64,000 bases of DNA. Source: Haematobia irritans. Taxonomy: Eukaryota; Arthropoda; Insecta; Diptera; Muscidae. The notes under the pieces were generated by a model. It saw only the letters and a program-made list of their open reading frames with translations, was not told the DNA's origin and searched no databases. Location of the stretch: assembly GCF_050003625.1 (NCBI RefSeq), contig NC_134397.1, positions 274,902,070 through 274,966,069 on the forward strand, given 5' to 3'. The position numbers were made by a program, and so were the translations under genes. Each line of letters opens with the position of its first letter. Positions within the stretch are counted from its first letter, which is position 1. Positions 1 to 10,617 of the stretch are shown here, in pieces.

Positions 1-1379
1 AATTATTTCTCATTTTAGCGGCAAAACCAGAATAACATTACAACTTTTTCCGGTAAATTGTTTTATAACATGGTGAGGAAAGATCCAAAGCAACAATTGA
101 ATATGTTTATTTTCTTTAAAAGAAATTATTAAAGAAAAGTAAAAGGGTAAACATGGCCATTTTAACGTGATAATGCCTATTTATACCGGCCTTAAGAATT
201 AAATTAAGTACAAAATTATTCGTTAATAAAAATTCATATTTATTTGTATTTCTAAATTAACAATTGTTCACACCAAAATAAATTTATGTGCTGTTTTAAA
301 ATTACTGTTTAGAATTTAAATATAATGTGCTTTTGAATGGTTATCGTTAACTTTAGGATTCGATGGAAAAATATTTATATATACTCGACTTCACGTTCTT
401 CTTTTGTAAGAGTTTTTGAATTTCTTCGAAAATTTTAAACTTGTATACAAAAACCTTTATTTGTTACACAATTTTTATTGTTGCAATAAAAAAATAATAT
501 TTGATTTGAACTCAGTCCATTTCGTTTATTCTATTTCTTTTATAAAACACACTATACAATTTCGTAGTAAAAATTTAATATAATAGTATGTAATGCTGAA
601 CACCTTTTCAGGAACTTCCGAACATATCTGGAATATATGTTCAAAAATATATTTAAAAAAAAGAATGGTGTTGGTCGAAGTAGGGATCGAACCCAGGTCC
701 CCTGTCATCCAAGGCGGACGACCAACCACTGCTCCACGCTGCCAATGTTATGTTGTTAAACAATGTTATGTTTGCATCGGCTCGTGGGCGCCGCAAGCTA
801 TGCTATATAAATATAACTTATAACGATAATTATCTCTTGATGACCATAACAGCTACGTAGGCCAGTGGTTAGTGTGCTGGCTTACAAACTGTGTGGGCCG
901 CTGTTCGAATCCTCGTCCGGCAAAAGGTAAAATTAAAAAAAAAATATAAAATATAATAATTTTTTCTAAAATGTTTGTATTACAGAAAAAGGTGCTAAAA
1001 ACTCGTGGACGTGAGAAAAATGTGAGGGGATATACAATTAGGCAGAAAAAAAAATTGAGCACAATCTTCTTTGGGAGAAAATTCTTCTAAGCATATAATA
1101 TTTTTGGGTTCAAAATGTTTGCAAACATATTATATGTTCACATAAGAACATATAGTTTTTTGGAAGACAACATTATTGAGTTTGGATGGAAAAATACAAA
1201 ATGTTTGGAACTTAGACTACCCAAACATATTATATTGTTTAGACCAATATGCTTTCAAACATATTATATATTGGAAGAAATCAAACATATACATGTTTGG
1301 ACAATACCCAAAAATGTATATGCTTGAAGCAAAATATGTTTGGGAGTATATGTTACAGAAGCGATTTTTGTTGAGGGTG
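1..1379 (+). mobile_element. B-family element, copy 1 (left end cut by window edge)
   Basis: Non-coding repeat recognised by collinear similarity to 15740-14915 read on the minus strand (copy 2) and to about 35280-36160 (copy 3). Shared landmarks in order are the TATACTCGACTYCACGTTCTTC block (about 380), a minus-strand tRNA-like module (673-743), a GC-rich spacer with GTGGGCGCCGCAAGC, a plus-strand tRNA-like module (853-921), and an ACATATTATATGTTTGG-rich tail ending GAAGCGATTTTTGTTGAGGGTG at 1379. There is no long open frame, so it is non-autonomous. The left end lies outside the window. Repeat identity is seen directly; the family name B is mine. Confidence 0.7.
673..921. other. Divergent pair of tRNA-like Pol III promoter modules, B copy 1
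   Basis: The minus strand of 673-743 reads as a tRNA-like body with an A-box-like GTGGAGCAGTGGTTGG and a perfect B box GGTTCGATCCC. The plus strand of 853-921 reads as a second one, A box TAGGCCAGTGGTTAGTG and B-box-like TGTTCGAATCC. They point away from each other across a spacer of about 110 bp holding GTGGGCGCCGCAAGCTATGC and a TATATAAATATA run. Neither folds into an obvious complete cloverleaf with a clear anticodon, so I call them tRNA-derived modules rather than tRNA genes. Confidence 0.6.
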
Positions 1380-1439
1380 CGGTTTCACAGAAATTACTCT
1401 CTTTTCATTCTCTCACTGTATTATGTTGATATCTTTCGT

Positions 1440-2012
1440 CAACCCTCTCGGTTCTCTCTTGCATAACATACATAGGGTCATGGTTTCAAACCCTGTTTCG
1501 ACTAGAGGTGTGCATGTGAGTAATATTTTGCTCACGCTCACGCACACTCACGATGGAGAAATCTTATTCACGCACACTCACGCACGATATTTTTGGGTAG
1601 GACTCACGCACGCTCACAAAAAGAAAATTTGTACTCACGCACACTCACGCACGAAAATCTTTTAAATGTCGTGACTCACGAAAAATATCGTGACCTACGA
1701 AAAATATCGTGACTCACGAAAAATGTCGCGACACAAAAAAATTTGACTCACGAATAATTTAATAATTAAAATCGAGAGCGTTATAAAACTGTTTACACCT
1801 AGGGTGTCAATAAAATTATAAATGAATTCAACTCGTAAGCATTTTATATACAATTTCGTGGCACACCTCTAGTATCGAAATAGCCAACAGTTTTTCAGCG
1901 GTGGATTATCCCATCTCAGTAATGCTGGTGACATTTTTGAGTGTTTCAAAGCTCTAAGTGGTTTCACTGTAATGTGGAATGCCCTTCGGACACGGCTATA
2001 AAAAGGAATCTC
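1440..2012 (+). mobile_element. tRNA-derived SINE, partial, interrupted by a hAT-like MITE
   Basis: The B-box region GGTTTCAAACCCTGTTTCGA (to 1501) and the body resuming at 1873 (CAACAGTTTTTCAGCGGTGG ... GGCTATAAAAAGG) match the complete SINE at 31307-31619. The 5' A-box part is degraded and the 3' tail is missing. The interruption is the element at 1503-1871. Confidence 0.75.
1503..1871. mobile_element. hAT-like MITE with ACTCACG subterminal repeats
   Basis: Terminal inverted repeat TAGAGGTGTGC at the left and GCACACCTCTA at the right, flanked by an imperfect 8-bp duplication (GTTTCGAC / GTATCGAA). The interior is packed with ACTCACG/CGCACACTCACG motifs, like the subterminal transposase-binding repeats of hAT elements. 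It sits inside the SINE at 1440-2012. There is no transposase frame. TIRs and motif array are seen directly; the hAT assignment rests on TIR form and 8-bp TSD. Confidence 0.7.
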
Positions 2013-2093
2013 ATCAGCGGTGGATTTTTTACCAAGTATTTTTTTAAAATACTCTTCTTTTTATTTTATACATCGTTGTGTTTTTGTTATTTT

Positions 2094-2275
<182 letters not shown>

Positions 2276-2299
2276 TTAAAAAAAATAAAAAAACTTGAA

Positions 2300-2625
2300 A
2301 TCTTCTTAATTTGCAAAACCTTCCCAAAATGACTTTCCATGGAAGTGAAAAAGTCAAACGGTACAGGTTTAAAGCCCAACATGGATGGAATTTTTGACTT
2401 TTATTATATTTTTACCTTTTTATTGATTTTATATTCTTTTTTGCGAAATTTAGTTGTCCAAAACTTAAAATTTCACTTAAGACGGTCTAATTCCGTAATT
2501 TTTAAGACTTTCCCAAACGGACTGTATCGGAAATGGAAAAAAATCGATTGGAGATCCCGGGATGCGCTTTAAATGTTTAAGTGTTTGTGGAACAACTTCC
2601 AATTTTTGTTTTCTGGGATATTACA
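2300..2625 (+). mobile_element. Degraded CCCAGCAAAA-type (G-family) MITE
   Basis: Similar in order to 55024-55315: AAGTCAAACGG, TTTTTGCGAAATTTAGTTGTCCAAAA, CGGTCTAATTCCG, GGAAATGGAAAAAAATCGATTGG, CCCGGGATGC, GGAACAACTTCC, and an end close to TTGCTGGGATA (here TTTTCTGGGATA). The left terminus is eroded. Confidence 0.55.
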
Positions 2626-2781
2626 CATCGGGAAACGCTCAATTTTCGAATACCGTGACTATTTGCGAATGATAATGATAATCGAATATACCCCTAAATT
2701 TTTTCACAAAAATTGTGAATGTCCCCACTGTTCTACGTAATCTCTCTCTGCATACAAAACAAATACATTTTAAATCGTCGA

Positions 2782-2814
2782 TTATCTTAGAAAATTCACA
2801 GAGAGATTTGATAA
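2782..2814 (+). promoter_or_regulatory. Two GATA-type motifs upstream of lipase 1
   Basis: TTATCT at 2782 and TGATAA at 2809 lie 65-100 bp before the preferred start of lipase 1. GATA factors drive many insect midgut digestive genes, and a similar TTATCA lies about 100 bp upstream of the predicted exon 1 of lipase 3 (14523-14528). In AT-rich DNA such hexamers also occur by chance, so this is suggestive only. Confidence 0.25.
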
Positions 2815-2878
2815 CCAAAATATTTTATGGTAGCAGCAAATGTCCGAACACCACTTACTGGCATTTGTAATCAGAAAC

Positions 2879-4169
2879 ATGAAGTGGCTACATGGAATTC
2901 TGGGAACATTTTTGGCACTTTCTTGGTTCCAATTAATACCGGCTCATACGGTGGAATATACTCCAGAAGAGAGATTACTCAAGACAACAGTAAGTAAGCG
3001 CAGACAATTGATGTTAAGAACTGCTCATCTGCCTACATGTCTACATAATATAGGCCGATCGTATAAAGGAACATGGTTATCCAGCGGAAGTTCACATGGT
3101 CGAAACGGAAGACAACTATGTGATTGGCATGTTCCGCATACCCTATTCGCATAAATTACAAAATCAAGATGTCAAGAAACCTGCCATTCTCCTACAGCAT
3201 GGTTTGACCTCTTGCTCCGATGCTTGGATTTTGAGTGGTCCTAATGATGCGTTGGCTTTCCTATTGGCCGATGCTGGTTATGATGTTTGGATGGGCAATG
3301 CTCGTGGCAATACCTACTCTCGTAATAACACCAGACTCTCTACCAACCATCCCTACTTTTGGAGATTTAGTTGGCATGAGGTTGGAGTACTCGATATAGC
3401 TACAATGATAGATCACATTTTGGTTACAACAGGAGAATCAGCCATACATTACGTGGGCCATTCCCAAGGCACCACTGTGTTTTTTGTTCTAATGTCAGAG
3501 AGACCTGAATATAATGAGAAAATTAAGACGGGCCATTTATTGGCCCCAGTGGCATTCATGGGTCATATGAAAACACCATGGGCTAAATATACTCGTCGTT
3601 TTATCAGTCGTCCTAATCGATTAACCCGTATACTTGACACCACAGAAGTAATGCATTTGACATTCTATTCCGAGCTTCACAGTGTCTTCTGTACACACCA
3701 TCCTGTGCTTGAATTTTTATGCCAGAATTTAATGTATCTTGTAAATGATGAACGAGATACTGGCCACATGAATAAGACCGTATCGGCCCATCTCTCAGAA
3801 ACACATCCAGCTGGAGCCTCAACCACACAGGTTCTACACTATATGCAAGAGTATGAAACTGGTCGATTTAGCCAATATGATCATGGTTTGGAACAAAATC
3901 GCAAGAAATACAATCGTGATACCCCTCCGGACTACGATGTGACCAGAATAACGTCCACACTATTCTTCTATTACAGTGATGCCGACACTTTGGCTGATGT
4001 CCAAGATGTGGAATATTTGGCTTCTTTGTTACCAAATCACCCAACGATGACCCACTTCCCGGGAGATTTAATGGAGCATGGTGAATTCAATTGGCATATT
4101 CAAGTCAAGGAGCTGATCAACACTCCAATCATAAATGCTTGCAATGCTTATGAGGAATCATCACTGTGA
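2879..4169 (+). CDS. Acid lipase (Lip3/magro-like), lipase 1
   Basis: Secreted alpha/beta-hydrolase lipase of the gastric/lysosomal acid-lipase family, expected to hydrolyse acylglycerols or cholesteryl esters in gut lumen or lysosome. Exons are 2879-2989 and 3054-4169, with a 64-bp GT-AG intron (GTAAGT...ATAG) in phase 0, giving about 408 aa, normal for the family. The start MKWLHGILGTFLALSW gives a clean signal peptide; an in-frame ATG at 2840 would add 13 residues and bury it. The N-terminal lipase-associated region begins ADRIKEHGYPAE (about 38-75). Oxyanion loop LLQHGLTS has His86, the nucleophile elbow GHSQG has Ser174, and Asp348 (YYSDADTLAD) and His379 (MEHGEF) complete the triad. AATAAA lies at 4263. 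Lipase 2, 5 kb downstream, is a close duplicate. The exact substrate cannot be told from sequence. Confidence 0.93.
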
Positions 4170-4599
4170 ACTTTCGGTGAATATGGAGTATAGTATTTGG
4201 CGTAGTTTCCTGTGGATAATTGTGATTTGAATTCGTTTAAATCTATTTGTGATATGCAAGATAATAAACAAAATTTTAATCTAATCAAGATTGCTGAAAC
4301 TAAACGAAATTTTTGACCAATGATTACAAATCATAATTTGGATTTTGAAAATAAATTCATTTTTAATGTTAAATAAATTTGGAACATATTCAAAAGTAAC
4401 TCGTTTATCTTAAATTCCAAAAATGCTATAGGCATTTTTCACACAATAAAAATAGATTTATTTTTTTGGGAAATTAACTTTACCAGTAATAGTAAATGTT
4501 GTCGATCCAAAATGTTGGTTCAGAGGACAGATTTATTTCTTTGTGTGCATTTGTAATCAATATGGGATGTCTTTCAACGGGCTTAATGACTTTTTAATT

Positions 4600-6129
4600 A
4601 AAAGAAAGTTTATAATCCTTGTTTCAAATTTTTTTTCATTAAATTTAGGACACAAATCTTGAAATTTTGCGTCCCTCTGTTGAAGTTGTAGATCTTTGAA
4701 GTAGAATAAAGAAAAACATTTTTAATTTAAAGAAATCATCTTTAACTCAACTGACATATTGAATTGTTATATGGGAAGATGTTTATATATGCTGACGACA
4801 TATGTCTACTATATCCATATAAACATGAAGAAGGTATTAGGCCTTATATGGAGAGAGATTCCGCTCTAATATTGGAGTATGTTCGTGTTAATAAACTTTT
4901 CATTAATGCTTCCAAGACGAAATGAATGCGTTTCAGGCCACGATTCCGATTTAGTGATACGTTTAGAATAAATGTTGATGGAAAAGAATTAAGGGAGGCA
5001 GGCTCATTGAAATATTTAGGATTAAGATTACAAAGCAATTTAGAATGGGATCAACATATAGCATATGTGAAATCCAAAATTGCCCCAGCTGTTGGTATTT
5101 TGCGAATGTTTAGGAACAAATTTGACCAAAGGACTAAGCTTTTAATTTATCAGGCTCTAGTTCAGAGCCATTGTAACTATTTGGCTATAGTTTATGCGTA
5201 CAAGAAAAGTGCGGAGTTAAAGACTCTGCAAAGAATGCAAAATAAGGCTTTGAAAGCGATGGCAAATTTGCCAATAGGGTACCCTACGCTAAACCTGTAT
5301 ATGGATATTTTTCCTCATATTTTACCAATTCATGGAACTTATAACCTTCAAATATTTTATATGTATTCAAATGTTTGCATCAAATAGGACATCATACAAT
5401 TTCTTTCTTGTTCAATAGTCATAACATTAACACACGTAATAATAATCTGCTAAATGTTGTTCTATGCAGAAGTGAGACAACTAAGCAAAGAATTGAATAT
5501 TCTGGCAGTTTAAGATTTAATAATTTGCCCTGTGAAATCAAGTCTGTTTCAAGTATTTCTGTTTTTAAGACGAGAATAAAGGAATTTTTAAAAACCAAAA
5601 TTGATGAGCTCCTAATATAATTGAGGTTTTTTTATTTTTATTATTAATACATTCGAAGTAAAAGTTAAAAAATAAAGTTTATATAATATGTTGGCAACGA
5701 GCCTCTAAAATGCCTTAATGGCGCTGAGGCCATACTAAGAAATTTGTAAATGTATAACGTTTTAATAAAATAAAAATAAAAAAAGATAAAACTGCTTCAA
5801 ATATAGGCTAAGACTTATTTTAAGGATTTGCATTTATGGTTTAAAGTTTTTTTTTAGCATTAAGAAAACAGGTTTTACATAATTTGGATTTTGAAACTGG
5901 AATTTGTTTGTACATGAATACCTTTATTAATATATCGCAAACAGAGAATAAAAATTCGATGAATGAGATCTGTATCCAATTTTAATTTTATCGATCCTAG
6001 ATTTAAAGCCAGGGAGGTCCCTAAAAAATGTATTTATTTTAAAGAAGCCGCATCTTTGGCTCGGAATCAATACCAAAATCCTTAAAGGAAGGTCAAAATC
6101 TCCGGATCCAAGTAAACTTTTTTTGAGTG
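4600..6129 (+). mobile_element. CACTCAAAAAA-type TA-flanked MITE, interrupted by a LINE
   Basis: The sequence on both sides of the LINE at 4765-5785 matches the MITE copies at 49545-50164 (inverse) and 63254-63729: AGTTTATAATCCTTG, TTAGGACACAAATCTTG, CTGACATATTG, then TGCTTCAAATATAGGCTAAG, AAGAAGCCGCATCTTTGGCT and terminal AGTAAACTTTTTTTGAGTG before TA (6130-6131). The left terminus, somewhere near 4430-4600, is not clear. Confidence 0.65.
4765..5785 (+). mobile_element. 5'-truncated non-LTR retrotransposon (LINE), RT C-terminal half
   Basis: The conceptual translation starts just before the reverse-transcriptase catalytic motif (FIYADDICLL) and runs through the thumb region (SLKYLGLRLQSNLEWDQHI) to the typical C-terminal FNNLPCEI...FKTRIKEFL. 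The reading frame is broken by a TGA at 4923-4925 and a frameshift near 5375-5387, and ends at 5620. It is followed by a 3' UTR and an A-rich (TAAAA)n tail to about 5785. This is the usual product of aborted target-primed reverse transcription. The clade is uncertain (Jockey/CR1-like). It lies inside the MITE at 4600-6129. Confidence 0.85.
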
Positions 6130-7587
6130 TATCTTTGTATTATCTTACTCTCAAAATGCAGGAGTTTGAACAATTACTAGTACCATGGGTGCAGGTTTAC
6201 ACTAAAAAACACATTCAACGAGTTTCACTATCCCTTAAGGATTCCGATTCAAAGATGCTGCTTCTTTAAAATTAAATTAGGTCTAGGGAGCTTCCTCAAG
6301 ATTCGTGTCCTAAATTTAAAGAAAACAATTCTTGAAGCAAATAATCTGAATTTTGATTTAATTAAAATTTGTTCGTTTTGTTTGTTATTGTTGGCTTCTC
6401 TTCAATCGTTATTGTTGTTTTTTTTTTTTTTTTTTTTGATCTCAGCTTAAAGCCATGCATTGACTAAACTACAAGTGTAGCTTAACCAACAGAGGAAAAG
6501 TATGCTTGTTTAGTTTTTGTCCTTAATATTGTAAATTGCATATCCTAAAATGTAGTCTGTACAAAAATAACATTTGGATACAGATCTCTTTAATCGATTT
6601 TCAAAAATTTCTTATCCTAAATATAATTTCTTTTATATAAATTTTTTTTAGTCTGTACAAATATATATGATATTAGTTTCCTTTATAATTTAAGAAAAAA
6701 TTAAAAAAAACTCTCGTTATGCTGACAATTCAAATTATTTCTTTCGTCTCACGATAATATTTTTTCGGTGTGTGAAAAATCAGTTAACATTTTAAATTAT
6801 GAAATATTGTTATTTTTTCGCGAAATATTTTTTGAGTGTACGAATAATATTGTCAATTTAATTAATATTTTAAATGAATAAATATTGTTATTAATTTCTG
6901 GTTATGGAAGGACCGATCACTTTAACATGGGTTTATCATTGCACTGAAAAAAAAGCATGCCAGGTTCTAAAGATTTTGTCTTTATCGTAATGATTCCATT
7001 GGTGCCAAAGACGCGTAGAATTGAAGTAAGGACATTTAAGTTTTGCGTACTTGATTCTAGGAAACAAAGTTTAAATTATTCATAATGTTAACGAAAGCCT
7101 TTCAAATAAGGTGTTGAAAAAAAATGTCCTATTAAAAATAGACGCGGAGAATTGAAGTAATGACAAATTTAAGACACAGTTCTCTTTTAAATTTATGTTT
7201 TGTGTACTTGATTCTAGGAAACAAAGTTTAATTTATTCGTTTTTTCAGCTTTTTTCTACATGTGCTATCAGAGTCCTTAAAAATCATGTTAACGACAATT
7301 TAAATTTCCAAATTCGGAGTCGTCTACAAGTAGAAAATACGCTATGTTCCAAGTAAAAATGTCTTTCAAATAAAGTGTTGAAAAAAACTCCTATTTTTAA
7401 ACGCTTCTATTTTTAAACGCCTATTTTTAAACGTAGTGATGATACAAAAAAATCAAAAAAAGTGATGATACAAAAAAATCAAAAAATTTTCTTTCATTTT
7501 AGGATACCCAATTTTAACTTCATTGTAAAGTTTTTTTTTGCCTTTTGCACATGGAAAAAACTTAATATCAGAGAAATGCGTCCTCTA

Positions 7588-8869
7588 ACAGGTTGGCTGA
7601 TAAGTCCCCGGTCTAACAAAGAAAACCAATTTTTTTTGTCAAAATTCGTTTTTATTATTCAACATAGTACCCTTCAAGAGCGATACAACGATTATAACGA
7701 CCTTCCAATTTTTTGATACCATTTTGGTAGTACTCCTTCGGTTTTGCCTCAAAATAGGCCTCAGTTTCGGCGATCACCTCTTAATTGCAGCCCTGCGAGC
7801 ATCCTTTTGAGGTGTGAGAACAAGAAAACGTCGCTGGGGGCCAGATCTGGTGAATACGGTTGGTGGGGAAGCAATTTGAAGCCGAATTCATAATAGGCCT
7901 CAGTTTCGGCGATCACCTCTTCATTGCAGCCAATTTTTTTCCCTGCGAGCATCCTTTTGAGGTCTGAGAACAAGAATAAGTCGCTGGGGGCCAGATCTGG
8001 AGAATACGGTGGGTGGGGAAGCAATTCGAAGCTCCAATAACGCCATATAATAGTCACTGTTGATGGTTTTTCCCTTCTCAAGATAATCGATAAAAATTAT
8101 TCCATGCGCATCCCAAAAACAAGAGGCCATTACTCTGCCAGCGGACTTTTGAGTCTTTCCACGCTTCGGAGACGGTTCACCGGTTGCTGTCCATTCAGCC
8201 GTGATGGAGCCAAGTTTCATCCATTGTCACATATCGACGGAAAAACTCGGGTGTATTACGAGTTAACAGCTGCAAACACCGCTCAGAATCATCAACACGT
8301 TGTTGTTTTTGGTCAAATGTGAGCTCGCGCGGCACCCATTTTGCACAGAGCTTCCGCATATCGAAATATTGATGAATGATATGACCAACACGTTCCTTTG
8401 ATATCTTTGAGGCCTCTGCTATCTCGATCAACTTCATTTTACGGTCATTCAAAATCATTTTGTGGATTTTTTTGATGTTTTCGTCGGTAACCACCTCTTT
8501 CGGGCGTCCACTGCGTTCACCGTCCTCTGTGCTCATTTCACCACGCTTGAATTTTACATACCAATCAATTATTGTTGATTTCCCTGGGGCAGAGTCCGGA
8601 AACTCATAATCAAGCCAAGCTTTTGCTTCCACCGTATTTTTCCCTCAGAAAACAGTATTTTATCAAAACACGAAATTCCTTTTTTTCCATTTTTTTCACA
8701 ATACCAAAAGTTGTTTCACAAAAGACGCTCTATCTCACAAACTAATTGACTTACAGACGTCAAATTTTGACACGAATCATTTGAAGGTTGGTACTATAAA
8801 AAAATAATATGCATTTAATACTAGCTACGCCATCTATGTGTCAGACCGGGGACTTATCAGCCAACCTTT
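7588..8869 (-). mobile_element. Himar1-type (irritans subfamily) mariner element
   Basis: Inverted terminal repeats of about 27 bp start ACAGGTTGGCTGATAAGTCC at 7588 and are mirrored at the right end (GGACTTATCAGCCAACC...8869). They are flanked by the TA duplication expected of mariner elements (7586-7587 and 8870-8871). The repeat is the terminal sequence known for Himar1 of horn fly. It is inserted in the CTTCTA site of a MITE (6942-8946). The transposase inside is broken. Confidence 0.93.
7655..8690 (-). pseudogene. Himar-type mariner transposase, broken
   Basis: Reads on the minus strand from an ATG at 8690 (MEKKEFRVLIKYCF) to a TAA at 7655-7657 (end of RYNRCIALEG...). Intact parts include the N-terminal helix-turn-helix region (GKSTIIDWYVKFKRGEMSTE) and the first catalytic Asp in TMDETWLHH (near 8205). 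The frame shifts near 8635 and again near 8200. After YYMALLE about 40 codons are missing, including the segment that carries the second catalytic Asp. The following block with the third Asp (SPDLAPSD) is present twice in tandem (about 7753-7887 and 7892-8035). No functional DD34D transposase can be made. Confidence 0.92.
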
Positions 8870-9173
8870 TATACTAAGCAAAATTCGGAGTCGCATTTTA
8901 AAGTCATGAAATCTTTGGCCTCACGGCAATATTGTTTTCCGCGTGACAGGGCAAAATTAATACTTTTAAATATGACTTGGGCTCATTCCAAAGTATCAGT
9001 CGTAGAACATTTTTTGTAAGATAAGTCCTTAGGCACTATACCCGTTTTGGATAATCTCTTCAGAACCTGTTCCATCTCAAGCGTTGTATTTTTTTGTCTC
9101 AGTGCCATGTTGTGTCACTCTAATATACAATACCTATGAAGTATTAGTAGCAATTTAAATGGAGAGTTTAATC

Positions 9174-9185
9174 TATATAATAAAA
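9174..9185 (+). promoter_or_regulatory. Possible TATA box of lipase 2
   Basis: TATATAATAAAA lies about 125 bp before the preferred start codon of lipase 2, with an initiator-like TTCAATGT about 20 bp downstream. Weak evidence in AT-rich DNA. Confidence 0.25.
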
Positions 9186-9309
9186 ACACACAAATATTCA
9201 ATGTAGATTAACTACAAGAAAAAATAATTTCTATTGGAATTTGTTTTGGCAAAAAGTATTTATAGAGGTAGCATTAGATATGGGAACCATTTATCAAAAA
9301 TTGGTAGCT

Positions 9310-10617
9310 ATGAGAGGCATCCATTTCACGTTTCTTACGTTGCTTTCTTTAACACCATTAGCTTTCGCACAACCCATTGAATACGATGAACCAAATGAGA
9401 AAATTATAAAAACTACGGTTAGTAAGGATCTGCTTTATATTTCATTCATTAGTAAAATAATCCTATATTCATAATTCTAATAGGCCGATCGTATTAAGGA
9501 ACATGGCTATCCAGCTGAATTCCATAGAGTGGAAACTGATGATAATTATGTGATTGGAATGTTTCGTATACCCTATTCGCACAAATTGCAAAATCAAAAT
9601 GAGAAAAAACCTGCAATACTCCTTCAACATGGTTTGATTTCTTGTTCAGATGCTTGGATTTTGAGTGGACCCAATGATGCTCTCGCCTTTATGTTAGCCG
9701 ATGCTGGTTATGATGTTTGGCTGGGCAATGCTCGTGGTAATACGTATTCTCGTAACAATACCCGCCTTTCTACCAATCATCCGTATTTCTGGAGATTTAG
9801 TTGGCATGAAATCGGTGTTCTTGATATTGCGGCTATGATCGATTATATGTTGGCCACAACTGGAGAAACTGCAATACATTATACCGGTCATTCTCAGGGT
9901 ACAACGGTCTATTTTGTACTCATGTCCGAGAGACCTGAATATAATGAGAAAATTAAAACGGCCCATTTATTGGCTCCTGTAGCATTCATGGGTAATATGA
10001 AAACTCTATGGGCCAAATATACCCGCCGTTTCATAGGGCGTCCAAATCGAATCACCCGCATGCTTGACACCACAGAAGTTATGCACGCTAGATTCATAGA
10101 GGATTTGTATAAACTTCTGTGCACCAAACATCCGATTATGACATTCATGTGCAGTAATCTTGTCCATCTTCTAAATGGTGATACCGATGTGGGTAATATG
10201 AATCAAACCGCATTACCTATGTTGACTGAAACTCATCCCGCTGGAGCTTCATCGTCGCAAGTTCTTCATTATATGCAGGAATATGAATCTGGCCGTTTCT
10301 GCCAGTTTGATTATGGTGTAGCACAGAATCGTAAGAAATATGGTCGTGACACTCCGCCAGACTATAATGTGGGACAAATTACTTCGAATCTTTTCTTGTA
10401 CTACAGTGATGCGGATACTTTGGCCGATGTTAAAGATGTGGAGTATATAGCAACCCTTTTGCCAAATACGCCTACCATGATTCATTTCCCTGGAACCACT
10501 ATGGCTCATGGGGAGTTTGCATGGCACATCAATGTTAAGGAGATGATTAACATTCCAATAATCAATGCTTGTAATGACTATGAAAAATCTTTGGAGTCTA
10601 GTGACCCTAGATTGTAA
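9310..10617 (+). CDS. Acid lipase (Lip3/magro-like), lipase 2
   Basis: Tandem duplicate of lipase 1, with the same domain order and most residues identical by eye. Exons are 9310-9417 and 9484-10617, with a 66-bp GT-AG intron (GTTAGT...ATAG) in the same phase-0 place, giving about 413 aa. The start MRGIHFTFLTLLSLTPLAFA is a canonical signal peptide; in-frame ATGs at 9241 and 9280 would only prepend residues. Oxyanion loop LLQHGLIS has His85, the nucleophile is Ser173 in GHSQG, Asp347 is in YYSDADTLAD, and His378 is in MAHGEF. It has a slightly longer C-terminus (SLESSDPRL) than lipase 1. AATAAA lies at 10684. Differences cluster in the lid region after TTEVMH (codons of about 10080-10200), the segment that usually controls substrate access. 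Confidence 0.93.

Larger units (their letters stand above)
6942..8946. mobile_element. CACTGAAAAAA-type MITE, interrupted by a Himar-type mariner
   Basis: Begins CACTGAAAAAAAAGCATGCC and runs parallel to the intact 653-bp copy at 28557-29209 (TTCTAAAGATTTTGTCTTT, GAATTGAAGTAAGGACA, TTGATTCTAGGAAACAAAG). After the mariner it resumes with GAAATCTTTGGCCTCACGGC near 8910 and ends in an eroded terminus. The stretch AAGTAAGGACATTT...AGGAAACAAAG is present twice (about 7025-7070 and 7155-7230), an internal duplication not seen in the 28557 copy. Confidence 0.65.

Noticed and set aside
853..921. A functional tRNA gene
   Set aside because: A and B boxes are present, but the acceptor ends do not pair well, no anticodon arm is convincing, and the unit is repeated with a mobile element; tRNA-derived module is the safer call.
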